Shown: piece after piece, positions 35,453 through 44,469 of the stretch
Layout: every line of letters starts with the position of its first letter
Position numbering within the stretch: position 1 is the first letter of the stretch
NCBI GenBank assembly: GCA_021777755.1
Contig: JAJYDE010000003.1
Location: 83,429 to 147,428 of the forward strand
Reading direction: 5' to 3'
Length of the DNA stretch: 64,000 bases
Origin: Deltaproteobacteria bacterium
Lineage (GTDB): Bacteria > Desulfobacterota > Syntrophobacteria > Syntrophobacterales > Syntrophobacteraceae
The notes under the pieces: model-generated
Told to the model about the DNA's origin: nothing
What the model saw: the letters and a program-made list of their open reading frames with translations, nothing else
Database searches by the model: none
Position numbers and translations under genes: made by a program

Positions 35453-36637
35453 ATGCCGTTTGGACCAAACCGCGACAAAGAACCGACGACCCGCCAGGGG
35501 GACCAGCATGAGAGAGATTCGCAAATCAAGGCTGTTCCCTCCGTCTCCGTAGTAATTCCGACCTACCGGGAAGCAGAAAACCTGCCGTCTCTCATAGCCC
35601 GTCTAAAGGAGCTTCGCACGGTTGGGGGCATGGATCTCGAACTGCTCATCATGGATGATGACAGCAGGGACGGAACGCGGGAGTTCATCGAGGGACTTGG
35701 CGAAGAGTGGGTGCGGCTGTTCATTCGAACGAGCGAAAGGGGGCTTGGCCCCGCGGTATGCGATGGACTCAAATCCGCGCACGGAGATGTGATCGTTGTC
35801 ATGGACGCGGATCTCAGCCACCCGCCCGAATGCATTCCGGCACTTGTTGAAGCCCTCGGGGCGGGCCATGATTTCGCCCTGGGCTCGCGCTATGTCGAGG
35901 GTGGATCGACCGCCAAGGACTGGGGATTTTTTCGCCGGCTCAACAGCAGGGTCGCCACCTTGCTGGCAAAACCCTTCACCGATGCAAAAGACCCGATGAG
36001 CGGCTTTTTCGCCCTGCGGCGCAGCGCCTGCGAACAGGCCGCACATTGTTTGAACCCGATAGGCTACAAAATCGGCCTCGAACTGATTGTCAAGTGCGAG
36101 TGCGAGCGGGTTAAGGAAATTCCGTTCCATTTTTGCGACCGCAAAGCCGGAGAAAGCAAACTCACGCTTGCCGAACAAGCCAGATATGTACGGCATATCA
36201 GGCGGTTATTCATATACAAGTACGGAGCCTGGGCCAATCTGGCGCAGTTTTTGGCGGTGGGAGCACTTGGCGTAATAGTGAACCTGGCCACGCTCACTTT
36301 GCTGATGGATTTTGGCCTGGGAATCAAATTTTCCATCGCGGCGGCCATTGCCGTATCCATGGCGTTCAATTTCGTCTTGAACCGCCGCTTCACATTCTCC
36401 CATGCCCGAAACGGCTCAGTTACCAAGCAATTCTTCGGCTATATCGGGGCGTGCTCGCTCGGAGCGCTTCTCAACTATTTCGTGGCCTGCGGACTATCCC
36501 GCCAATTTCCCTCTCTTTGCCCGCAACTGGCCGCCGCGGGCGGTATTATCGCCGGGGTGGGCGCAAATTTTCTTTTCAATCAGTTCGCCGTCTTCAAAAC
36601 GGAAAAAGCAACCGAGGAGGAGCGGGCAGTGGTATGA
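35453..36637 (+). CDS. Polyprenol-phosphate glycosyltransferase (GT2) fused to a GtrA-type membrane domain
   Basis: A 394-aa protein. The GT2 domain (about 30-255) is DPM1-like: VSVVIPTYREAENLPSLI, the DD in LLIMDDDSRDGT, and DADLSHPPE with the metal-binding acidic motif. A GtrA domain with four helices follows (about 265-385: FLAVGALGVIVNLATLTLLM, MAFNFVLNRRFTF, then two more helices). The fusion should load a sugar on polyprenol phosphate and move it across the membrane, for surface glycan modification. The ATG at 35453 is 10 nt after GGAG; other starts are possible. The stop codon abuts that of the convergent PNP gene. Confidence 0.88.
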   Translation: MPFGPNRDKEPTTRQGDQHERDSQIKAVPSVSVVIPTYREAENLPSLIARLKELRTVGGMDLELLIMDDDSRDGTREFIEGLGEEWVRLFIRTSERGLGPAVCDGLKSAHGDVIVVMDADLSHPPECIPALVEALGAGHDFALGSRYVEGGSTAKDWGFFRRLNSRVATLLAKPFTDAKDPMSGFFALRRSACEQAAHCLNPIGYKIGLELIVKCECERVKEIPFHFCDRKAGESKLTLAEQARYVRHIRRLFIYKYGAWANLAQFLAVGALGVIVNLATLTLLMDFGLGIKFSIAAAIAVSMAFNFVLNRRFTFSHARNGSVTKQFFGYIGACSLGALLNYFVACGLSRQFPSLCPQLAAAGGIIAGVGANFLFNQFAVFKTEKATEEERAVV

Positions 36638-37468
36638 TCAAGGCTCGCCACACTTTTCGAGCACTTTTTCGAAAAGGTTGCCCAGAGTGCGCCCGGAGGC
36701 CGCGGCCGTGCGTATGACCTCTTCAATGGGCGCGGGCCTGTAGCAGTCGGGCAGATTCACATTGGTTATAGCCGAGACCGCCAGCACATCCATACCGGCG
36801 TGGACCGCGGTTATCACTTCCATGATGGTCGACATTCCCACCGCGTCGGCCCCGCACATCTTGAGAAAACGGGTCTCGGCGGCGGTTTCCATACTTGGGC
36901 CAAGAACCCCGACATAGACGCCCCGGCGCAGTTTGATGCGCTCCTTGAGGGCTGTTTTTTCCGCAAGATCCACGAGACCCCGGTTGTAGGGCTCGGTCAT
37001 GTCCGGAAATCGCACTCCCCATTGGTCCTCATTGGCCCCGACCAGGGGATTTTGGCCGGTAAGGTTGATATGGTCGGTTATGACCATCAGGTCTCCGGCG
37101 TCGAAATTGGGATTCAGCGCCCCGGCGGCATTGGAGATCATAAGGATTCGGGTCCCCAGCGCCCGCAACACCCTGATCGGAAAAGAAATCGTTTGCGGCG
37201 AAAAACCTTCGTAGAGGTGGAATCGCCCGTCGAGGGCAATCACGGACTTTCCGGCCCACCGACCCAGAATCATTCGCCCCTGATGCCCGGGGGCGGTACA
37301 GACCGGATGATGGGGTATGTCGCGGTAGGCGACGGCCACCGGGCTTTCAATGGCCTCCACAACTCCGCCAAGGCCCGTTCCCAGAACCAGCCCGACAGGA
37401 CGGCCGCCTTTAAGATGAGGTCTTAGAGCTTCGGCCGCCTCTTCCACTTTTCTTTTAATTTCCGTCAT
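36638..37468 (-). CDS. Purine-nucleoside phosphorylase
   Basis: A 276-aa class I (trimeric) purine nucleoside phosphorylase. The phosphate-binding start is VLGTGLGGVVEAIE (about 28-41). HLYEGFSPQTISFPIRVL, SNAAGALNPNFDAGDLMVIT with the base-binding region, and GPSMETAAETRFLKMCGADA match the family, as does the VGMSTIMEVITAVHAGM segment. It splits inosine or guanosine, or methylthioinosine, with phosphate. The start has GGGGAGG six nt upstream. Confidence 0.95.
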   Translation of the reverse strand: MTEIKRKVEEAAEALRPHLKGGRPVGLVLGTGLGGVVEAIESPVAVAYRDIPHHPVCTAPGHQGRMILGRWAGKSVIALDGRFHLYEGFSPQTISFPIRVLRALGTRILMISNAAGALNPNFDAGDLMVITDHINLTGQNPLVGANEDQWGVRFPDMTEPYNRGLVDLAEKTALKERIKLRRGVYVGVLGPSMETAAETRFLKMCGADAVGMSTIMEVITAVHAGMDVLAVSAITNVNLPDCYRPAPIEEVIRTAAASGRTLGNLFEKVLEKCGEP

Positions 37469-37597
37469 GAAAACCTCCCCTTTTCGATAGACGACAATTG
37501 ACACGGACAGAACCTTTTGTAAAGATCTCCGCAAGAGAGATCGAGCGGACAATTTGATTATAGATTTGAACCCTGGACAAGTTATATTTATTTCGTC

Positions 37598-40500
37598 ATG
37601 ACTTTTTCGACTTCCAAAACATGGCCCGAACCCGCGGAAATCATAATCCCCCCCTACCCTTTCGACCTTCCGATACTTGAGCGAAGGGCGGAGATCGTCG
37701 CGGCGATTCGCAAACACCAGGTACTGGTGATTACCGGCGAAACCGGGTCGGGCAAAAGCACCCAGATCCCGAAGTTTTGCATGGAAGCCGGGCAAGGCAC
37801 ATCCGGCATGATCGGCTGCACGCAGCCGCGCCGCATAGCCGCCATCACCCTGGCCGCGCGGGTGTGCGAAGAGTTCGGCCCGCGGGGGCCGGCCCTTGTG
37901 GGGTACAAAATCCGGTTTGCCGACCACACCGCCCGCACGACCACAATCAAGTTCATGACCGATGGCGTTTTACTTGCCGAAGCGCAAAGGGACAGGAATT
38001 TCCGTGCCTACGACACCATCATAGTCGATGAGGCGCACGAACGGACCCTGAACATCGACTTTCTTATCGGGATTTTGAGACAGACTCTTTCCAGAAGGGC
38101 CGATCTCAAGGTCGTCATCACCTCGGCCACAATCGATCCCGAAAAATTTTCCAGCGCCTTCGGCGGCGCGCCCATTATCGAAGTGTCGGGCAGGATGTTT
38201 CCGGTCGAAGTCTTGCACATACCGCCGGACAAAGAGATGCCCCAAGAGGGGACGGAGGCGGGCTACATCGATCAAGCGTTGCAGGCCGTGGATCTCTTGC
38301 GGCCCGATTCGCAGGGCCGGGGCGACATTCTCATTTTCATGCCGACCGAAAGCGACATACTGGAGACGGTCCAAAGAATCGAGGGAAAATCCTTCCCGAA
38401 CACGATTGTGATGCCTCTTTTCGGCAGAATGGCCGCTTCCGATCAACAGAGGGTTTTCGCCGCAACCACTCGGCGCAAGATCATCGTGGCCACCAATATC
38501 GCCGAGACCTCGGTAACAATTCCTGGCATCCGCTACGTTATCGACACGGGATTGGCCAGGACCTCACGGTACAACCCGCGCTCGAAGACCCGCAGTCTTC
38601 CCGTGGCGCCGATTTCGAGGGCGAGCGCGGACCAGAGGAAAGGCCGGTGCGGGCGGGTGGAGGCCGGTGTTTGCATAAGGCTCTATTCGGAGGAGGATTA
38701 TTCGGACCGCCCCCTTTATACTCCGCCTGAAATTCTTCGCTCAAACCTTGCCGAGGTGATTCTGCGGATGCTCCACCTCAGGCTTGGCAAGGTGCAGGAC
38801 TTTTCTTTTCTCGACCCGCCCTCTTCGGCGGCCGTAAAGGACGGGTTCGCCGTTTTGCGCGAACTGGGCGCTGTCGATGACCACCAAAGGCTTACACGGG
38901 CCGGCAAGATGATGGCCCGCATGCCTCTGGACCCCCGCATCGCAAGGATGCTCATAGAGGCGCGAGAGGAAAAAGCTCTAAGAGAGATCATGATCATCGG
39001 CTCTGCGCTAAGCATCCAGGACCCGCGCGAGCGCCCGCTTGATCAGGAAGCCGCGGCCAGGCAGGCCCAGGCGGTTTTTAAAGACACGCGCTCGGATTTC
39101 GTATCCATTCTGAAAATCTGGCAGGCTTGCTGGGAGCAACCCGAGTCCGGGACTGCAAGGCATCTGAAAAAATTTTGCCGCGATCATTTCATGTCCTTTA
39201 GACGGTTGCGCGAGTGGCGGGATATATTTTTGGAAATCCGCTCGATTCTTGCCGAAATCGGGGGCTTTGAGGAAAACGCTCACCCGGCGGGCTACGACGG
39301 AGTGCACAGGGCGATTTTGGCCGGCTATCTCAGCCAGGTTGCCGTGCGCAAGGAAAAAAATCTCTACACGGCCGCACGGGGCAGCCAGGCCATGCTCTTT
39401 CCGGGATCGACCGTTTTTGGCAGGGGCGGAACCTGGATCGTGACCTCCGAACTGGTGCAAACCACCCGGCTTTTTGCGCGCACGGCTGCAAACATCGACC
39501 CGGAGTGGATCGAAAAGGTCGGCCGTCATGTCTTGAAGTACAGTTGGTCCGAACCTCACTGGGAGAAAAATCGCGGCCAGGTGACGGCCTTCGAAAAAGC
39601 CACCGCTTACGGACTGACGGTTTTCGAGAGGCGCAAGGTAAACTTCGAGCGGATCGACCCCGAGCAGGCGCGCGAGATTTTCATCCGTTCGGCCCTGGTC
39701 CAAGGGGACCTTCCCCCGCGGTACGGTTTTCTCGACCACAACAGCGCACTTCTTTCCCAGATCGAGGAGCTTGAAAACAAGACCCGCCGAAGGGGCCTTC
39801 TTGCCGACGAGCAGGCGCTTTATGATTTCTACGATGCGAGGCTGCCGCAACTTTGCGATATCAGATCATTTGACAAACTTTTAAAAGACAAGGGCGGAGA
39901 CGATTTCCTCAAGATGAAAAAAGAGGAGCTTCTTCAAAACCAGCCCGCCACGGAGGCGGCCGAACAATTTCCCGACGCTCTTGGCACCACCGGAGCCGAG
40001 CTTCCACTGCGCTACGCCTTCAGCCCCGGGGAGATAGACGACGGAGTGACTCTTCGAGTGCCGGTGCACACCCTGCCCTCCCTTCGCCCGCAGGCCTTTG
40101 AATGGCTCGTCCCCGGCATGGTGGCCGAAAAGGTTTCGATTCTTCTAAAAAGTCTTCCCAAAGAGGTTCGAAAACGGCTTGCGCCGATCGGCGAAACGGT
40201 ACGCGAGATATCGGCCGCGCTTTCCTTCGGGGACGGAGACTTCCACACCCGGCTTTGCGAAGCGGTTTTCAACCGCACCGGAATCCGGCTCGCCCCCGCA
40301 CAGTGGGGCCAGGCTCAACTGCCCGAGCATCTCAGGATGCGTTTCGAGGTTTTGGACCCATCGGGGAACGTGTTGGCCTCGGGTCGCGATATCGAGGATT
40401 TGCGCACCTCGGCCATCGAAAAGCACGAAGACCGATTGTGGAAGGAGGCGCAAAAGAAACTGGAACATGATGAAGTGGCCGGTTTGGATTTCGGGGAGCT

Positions 40501-41356
40501 GCCGCGGCGCGTTGAGATCGGGACCGACGCCATGGGCATTCCAAGATTTGCCTGGCCCGGTTTGGCCGACGAGAACGGCTTGGCGGCCCTTCGTCTTTTT
40601 GCCGATCCGCAAAGCGCGGCCGAGTCGTCGCAGGCCGGTCTTTTGCTTCTTTATAAAAAAGCCTTTGCGGCGGAACTGGCTCAGTTCAAAAAATCCTGGG
40701 CATTCCCGGACACCTTTGCCGCGCGCGTTTTCTTCATGGGTGGTATAAAAAACGGCTCCCTTGCGCTCTATGATTATATTCTACAAAAGATTTTCGGCTT
40801 GGACCTCAAAGTCCACCCGGACCGCAAGATTTTCCTGGAAAATCTTGAAAAACTGAGAGGCCGGCTTGGAATTCGCGGTCAGGAACTGCGGGAGCCTGTC
40901 CTCAAGGCCGTCGAGCAAAGACACGCGACCATGGGGGTAATTGAGCGGTTCAGGCGCATGGCCGCGCACAACCGCGCCGTTAGCGACCGTCTGGCGGCTG
41001 TGCGACGGGAGCTTGAAGCGCTGATTCCGCCCGATTTTTTGAATACTTTTTCCGAACAGCGTGTCGGGGGTCTTGTGCGCTATGCGAAGGGGCTGGCCAT
41101 TCGAGCGGAAAGGGCCTACGTCTATCCTGAAAAGGACAGCGCCAAGGAGGCACAGGTGATGGTTTATGCCGGTCGGCTGGAGGATATCGGCAGTCGGCTA
41201 CTCCAGCGGCCAACCCCGGAAGGACTGGGATTTTTGCAGGAGGCTTCGCAAATGATCGAGGAGTTTAAAATCAGCCTGTTCGCTCCTGAAATTAAGACCC
41301 TGTTTCCGGTCTCGGAAAAACGAATTGAAAAAAAGCTGAGCGGATTTGCCAAATGA
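37598..41356 (+). CDS. hrpA: ATP-dependent RNA helicase HrpA
   Basis: A 1252-aa DEAH-box helicase. Motif I is GETGSGKST (47-55) and motif II is DEAHERTLNIDFL. SATI and NIAETSVTIPGIRYVIDTG (motif V) follow, then QRKGRCGR (motif VI). Winged-helix, ratchet and OB domains follow. The long C-terminal DUF3418-type domain ends near residue 1240 and is specific for HrpA. E. coli HrpA (1300 aa) rescues stalled ribosomes and processes mRNA. No clear Shine-Dalgarno precedes the ATG, so translation may use a weak site. Its last bases overlap the Nudix start (ATGA). Confidence 0.96.
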   Translation: MTFSTSKTWPEPAEIIIPPYPFDLPILERRAEIVAAIRKHQVLVITGETGSGKSTQIPKFCMEAGQGTSGMIGCTQPRRIAAITLAARVCEEFGPRGPALVGYKIRFADHTARTTTIKFMTDGVLLAEAQRDRNFRAYDTIIVDEAHERTLNIDFLIGILRQTLSRRADLKVVITSATIDPEKFSSAFGGAPIIEVSGRMFPVEVLHIPPDKEMPQEGTEAGYIDQALQAVDLLRPDSQGRGDILIFMPTESDILETVQRIEGKSFPNTIVMPLFGRMAASDQQRVFAATTRRKIIVATNIAETSVTIPGIRYVIDTGLARTSRYNPRSKTRSLPVAPISRASADQRKGRCGRVEAGVCIRLYSEEDYSDRPLYTPPEILRSNLAEVILRMLHLRLGKVQDFSFLDPPSSAAVKDGFAVLRELGAVDDHQRLTRAGKMMARMPLDPRIARMLIEAREEKALREIMIIGSALSIQDPRERPLDQEAAARQAQAVFKDTRSDFVSILKIWQACWEQPESGTARHLKKFCRDHFMSFRRLREWRDIFLEIRSILAEIGGFEENAHPAGYDGVHRAILAGYLSQVAVRKEKNLYTAARGSQAMLFPGSTVFGRGGTWIVTSELVQTTRLFARTAANIDPEWIEKVGRHVLKYSWSEPHWEKNRGQVTAFEKATAYGLTVFERRKVNFERIDPEQAREIFIRSALVQGDLPPRYGFLDHNSALLSQIEELENKTRRRGLLADEQALYDFYDARLPQLCDIRSFDKLLKDKGGDDFLKMKKEELLQNQPATEAAEQFPDALGTTGAELPLRYAFSPGEIDDGVTLRVPVHTLPSLRPQAFEWLVPGMVAEKVSILLKSLPKEVRKRLAPIGETVREISAALSFGDGDFHTRLCEAVFNRTGIRLAPAQWGQAQLPEHLRMRFEVLDPSGNVLASGRDIEDLRTSAIEKHEDRLWKEAQKKLEHDEVAGLDFGELPRRVEIGTDAMGIPRFAWPGLADENGLAALRLFADPQSAAESSQAGLLLLYKKAFAAELAQFKKSWAFPDTFAARVFFMGGIKNGSLALYDYILQKIFGLDLKVHPDRKIFLENLEKLRGRLGIRGQELREPVLKAVEQRHATMGVIERFRRMAAHNRAVSDRLAAVRRELEALIPPDFLNTFSEQRVGGLVRYAKGLAIRAERAYVYPEKDSAKEAQVMVYAGRLEDIGSRLLQRPTPEGLGFLQEASQMIEEFKISLFAPEIKTLFPVSEKRIEKKLSGFAK

Positions 41357-42219
41357 GGGGCGCACCGAAAGAACTGGAACTTTTCTTTGACTCCATCGCC
41401 CTTCGAAAGCGCGTGCTCGAGGTCCTTTCCAAAGAGCCCTGCTACGGTTTTCCATCGCCCGACCCGAATTGCGGCCATGGCGAGCGCACCGCGAGCGTTC
41501 TGCTTCTGCTCGGCCACTTTTCACCCGCAAAGGATGCTCTTCCCGAGGCGGGCATAATCCTTAACAAGCGCTCCGAAAAGGTGAGGCAGCCAGGGGATCT
41601 GTGCTGCCCCGGAGGCGGGGTTGAAAAATTGGACTACCTTTTTGCCCGTCTTCTGGCCCTTCGCGGCTCCACTCTATCCAAATGGCCCGCCTGGGGGCGA
41701 CTCAAGGCCGCACACCCCGAACGCGCGGCCTTTCTTTCCGTCATGTATGCCACCGGGCTTCGGGAAAGCTGGGAAGAGATGGGCGCAAACCCCTTCGGGT
41801 TGACTTTTCTCGGCCCCCTTCCCAGACAGTGCCTCACCATGTACCGGCAGACCATCCATCCGATGGTCGCCTGGATGTCGGCCCAAAAGCGCTTTCGCCT
41901 GAGCTCCGAAGTCGAAAGAATCGTTGGATTCCCCCTTCGGGCACTTTTAGACCCTGGCAATTACGCCTGCTACAGGCTGACTGCTCCCCCGCACCTCAAT
42001 TGGGGCTTCAAGGGCGAAAGCGAGGACTTTCCCTGCTTTGTCCATTCGGTTGATGGACGCAGGGAACTCTTGTGGGGTGCCACCTTCAAGATCGTAACCA
42101 GGTTTTTGGAGTTGATTTTCGGCTTCAAGGCACCCGCTTTGACCGGACTGCCCCTGATTTCGGGCAGGCTGGATGAAAACTATGTCAACGGGGGAAATCG
42201 TAACTGCGCAGGGCCATAG
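41353..42219 (+). CDS. Nudix-like hydrolase with an interrupted Nudix box
   Basis: A 288-aa protein coupled to hrpA by a 4-bp overlap. It resembles the CoA-pyrophosphatase branch of Nudix enzymes: KVRQPGDLCCPGGGVEKLDY (about 76-95) carries the PGGG-x-E start of the motif, and TGLRESWEEMGANPFGL (about 136-152) carries REx2EExG. In a normal Nudix box these halves are contiguous; here about 40 residues (ALRGSTLSKWPAWGRLKAAH and more) lie between them. All the acidic metal ligands seem present, so activity is plausible. The substrate is unknown. Confidence 0.65.
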   Translation: MRGAPKELELFFDSIALRKRVLEVLSKEPCYGFPSPDPNCGHGERTASVLLLLGHFSPAKDALPEAGIILNKRSEKVRQPGDLCCPGGGVEKLDYLFARLLALRGSTLSKWPAWGRLKAAHPERAAFLSVMYATGLRESWEEMGANPFGLTFLGPLPRQCLTMYRQTIHPMVAWMSAQKRFRLSSEVERIVGFPLRALLDPGNYACYRLTAPPHLNWGFKGESEDFPCFVHSVDGRRELLWGATFKIVTRFLELIFGFKAPALTGLPLISGRLDENYVNGGNRNCAGP

Positions 42220-42814
42220 GGACTGGGCGCATTTTCTCCTTTAATAACGAATATTTTGACTGGCAAAGTCTGTTCATTGGCCAATGCCGATCTGCGACCC
42301 CTTACGGGGCCGCATCCTTCTTTTTCGCCAAATCGCCTGAAATTCTTGTCCGTAAATTTTCGCGATATTGTTCAAAGTTGAATGATGTTTTGACTGGGCC
42401 CTTCAGCCGGGAATCACTAATGCCCCGGATGATTTGCCCCGGTCTGGGGAAAAAGCCGTCCTTTTCCCCGAAGCCCGAGGAACTCGGGTACGCATTGGAG
42501 TTGATGATTGGGATTCCAGGGCGGCCAGGGTTGCCCGCGATTTCGGGCAGGCCGGGTGAAAACCATGGCGAGGCCAGCTCGCCACAAGAACCGGAGGCAC
42601 ATGGTTGATTTCTTCCGGGACCGGCCGGGGCGGGAGAATCCTCCCGGCGCCCTTCAAGTACGAGGCTCGAAAAGAAGCGGAAAGCACGGAGCAAAAAGAA
42701 GCGCCTTCCGAGCGCCGGTGGTGTATACTTGCAAAGCGATGGCTAGGCCGGGAGAGGGCGCAAGGCTTCAACATCTTGAAACAGAAACGCAAAATTAGCA
42801 CTGGCGGGCGACTG
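42220..42814. other. Gene-poor stretch rich in hairpins
   Basis: No gene can be supported in these 595 bp. Three inverted repeats lie close together. They are GGGGAAAA-N8-TTTTCCCC (42446-42469), CCCGAG-GAA-CTCGGG (42474-42488) and TGCCCG-CGATTT-CGGGCA (42532-42549). Short frames on both strands (76 aa plus, 130 and 132 aa minus) have low complexity. The region may be a structured RNA, a repeat element or the remains of one. Confidence 0.4.
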
Positions 42815-43195
42815 ATGACAAATATTGGCGACGTTGTTCTGGTTTACATGGATGACAATCCGGCCTTTTTCGCCAGGGTCGAGGAAATATCGACCGATGT
42901 GAAACCCGGTTGGTTCCAGGTGAAATTTCTCGTGCTCCAGGTGCCGCTTCTCGTCGTGACCTGGATTTTGCGGGAAGCCTACTATAACGGCGATGAGTTC
43001 ACGATGGGCGGCAGGCCCATGCGCGTCGAGAAGGTGGTGACCCCGACGGAGGGAACTTCGGTGCCCGAGGCTGAGAGGGAAGGGCTCGCCACGATCAAAC
43101 CCGAGTTGGTTTCTCCCGCGAAAAAGAAACCTGGAACGGGCCAACAGGGCAAGGTGATATCGCTCGCCGATCGTTTGAAAAAAGAGAGGGACTAG
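42815..43195 (+). CDS. Hypothetical cytoplasmic protein (126 aa)
   Basis: A 126-aa protein from the ATG at 42815 (MTNIGDVVLVYMDDNPAFFA). The first part looks like a small beta-barrel (ARVEEISTDVKPGWFQVKFL, then PLLVVTWILREAYYNGDEFT). The tail is basic and disordered (SPAKKKPGTGQQGKVISLAD). It suggests a nucleic-acid or protein docking factor, but no family is recognised. The RBS is weak (GGCGGG). The stop overlaps the convergent HD-domain gene by 4 bp. Confidence 0.6.
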   Translation: MTNIGDVVLVYMDDNPAFFARVEEISTDVKPGWFQVKFLVLQVPLLVVTWILREAYYNGDEFTMGGRPMRVEKVVTPTEGTSVPEAEREGLATIKPELVSPAKKKPGTGQQGKVISLADRLKKERD

Positions 43196-43782
43196 ACCGG
43201 GTTATTTTCGCCGTTTTTTTCCCACCAATGGTCGTGGCCCTTGAACCACCAGTCGGTTGAATCGCAGGAGAGGACCTGCCCGGCGATTTCTTTAGCCGTC
43301 GAGGTGATGAGGCGCTGCCTGGCAAAATGAATCCACTTGGCGGCGTAGGAATTTCCGAGATCGTTTTGCTCCTTGAGTTCGACTATCAGATCGAGCTGAT
43401 CGGCGTCGTGGACGAGCCTGGCCTCGGGGGTTCGGGCATCCCGGTACTCCTTTAACAGGGCCTCCAGTTCCTCGCCGAAGGGCAGCTCGGCGGCAAGATC
43501 GGCCATGGCGCCGCCTTCGTCGACTCTTACATACCTTTTGTTGACATAATTTTGATCCCCGGTTCGCGCCTCGGCCAAGTCGTGGACAAGGCTCATGCAA
43601 AGCACCTTGAACGGATCGACGTTTTTATCCAGCCGTGCCAGGGTAAAACCGATCATGGCCACTCGAAACGAGTGAGCGGCAACCGATTCGCCACCCGAGC
43701 CCAGAAACTGAAACCCGGAACGCGGGGTTTTCTTGAGCATTCCCAGTTCGAAGAAGAAGTCGATAATTTTGCTGTATTCCAA
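43192..43782 (-). CDS. HD-domain phosphohydrolase (YfbR/5'-deoxynucleotidase-like)
   Basis: A protein of about 196 aa. Metal ligands are H in ESVAAHSFRVAMIGF, HD in CMSLVHDLAEARTGD and D in ARLVHDADQLDLIVEL, as in YfbR/HDDC2 5'-deoxynucleotidases. No ATG fits. A TTG ending at 43782 (Met-Glu-Tyr-Ser-Lys) has GGAG eight nt upstream and gives a natural N-terminus EYSKIIDFFFELGMLKKTPR. It is divergent from ilvN and converges on the 126-aa gene. Confidence 0.85.
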   Translation of the reverse strand: MEYSKIIDFFFELGMLKKTPRSGFQFLGSGGESVAAHSFRVAMIGFTLARLDKNVDPFKVLCMSLVHDLAEARTGDQNYVNKRYVRVDEGGAMADLAAELPFGEELEALLKEYRDARTPEARLVHDADQLDLIVELKEQNDLGNSYAAKWIHFARQRLITSTAKEIAGQVLSCDSTDWWFKGHDHWWEKNGENNPV

Positions 43783-43918
43783 AATGAAGTCTCCGTTTAG
43801 AAAAAGATCTTCACCCCAAGGGTGAAACGACGTGAGTTTATTGCGCTTTAAAATGCCGGTCAATATTGATATAGTAACTTTTTGACATGCTTCTAAAATA
43901 ATGCCGGAGGTCAAATAC

Positions 43919-44446
43919 ATGGAGAAGCACACCCTGGCGGTACTGGTTGAAAACTCTCCGGGTGTTCTCACACGGGTCGCGGGTCTTTTTGCCCGCCGGG
44001 GCTTTAACATCGACAGCTTGGCCGTGGGCCGCACGGATAGAGCCGACGTCTCCCGCATGACCATCGTGGTCGAAGGCGACAAGCCTCTGATCGAGCAAGT
44101 AACAAAGCAACTTCACAAGCTTATAGACGTTATCAAAATCAGCAACATAACGGAAGACGAATATGTGGACCGGGAGTTGGTGATGATAAAGGTCAGCGCC
44201 GAACCCACCCAGAGGGTGGAGATCATGCATATCGCGGGGATCTTTCGGGCTCGCGCCGTTGATTTGGGCAGCAAGACGATGACTTTCGAATGCACGGGCA
44301 ACGAAGGCAAGATCAACGCATTTGAAGAGTCGCTGCGTCCCTACGGTATCAAGGAACTGGTTCGCACGGGCAAAATCGCCATGCTGCGCGGAAGCAAATA
44401 TGTGGCCCTGAGCCTGGCTCAGACGCGTGAAGCGGAAAGCGCCTGA
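43919..44446 (+). CDS. ilvN: Acetolactate synthase small (regulatory) subunit
   Basis: A 175-aa regulatory subunit of acetohydroxyacid synthase, the first common enzyme of branched-chain amino acid synthesis. The ACT domain at the N-terminus (HTLAVLVENSPGVLTRVAGL, about 3-22) binds valine. The C-terminal domain (about 80-165) activates the large subunit. The start has GGAGG at proper distance. It precedes ilvB by 23 bp, the reverse of the usual ilvB-ilvN order. Confidence 0.96.
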   Translation: MEKHTLAVLVENSPGVLTRVAGLFARRGFNIDSLAVGRTDRADVSRMTIVVEGDKPLIEQVTKQLHKLIDVIKISNITEDEYVDRELVMIKVSAEPTQRVEIMHIAGIFRARAVDLGSKTMTFECTGNEGKINAFEESLRPYGIKELVRTGKIAMLRGSKYVALSLAQTREAESA

Positions 44447-44469
44447 AACGATTTTCCGGAGGTATTGAA

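Noticed and set aside
37469..37927. Upstream extension of the purine nucleoside phosphorylase to 429 aa
   Set aside because: The added residues are out of family and cross the hrpA start. The ATG ending at 37468 has a strong RBS.
42302..42801. Minus-strand frames of 130 and 132 aa and a plus-strand frame of 76 aa
   Set aside because: Overlapping each other in several frames with no RBS or domain; the hairpins explain part of the sequence bias.
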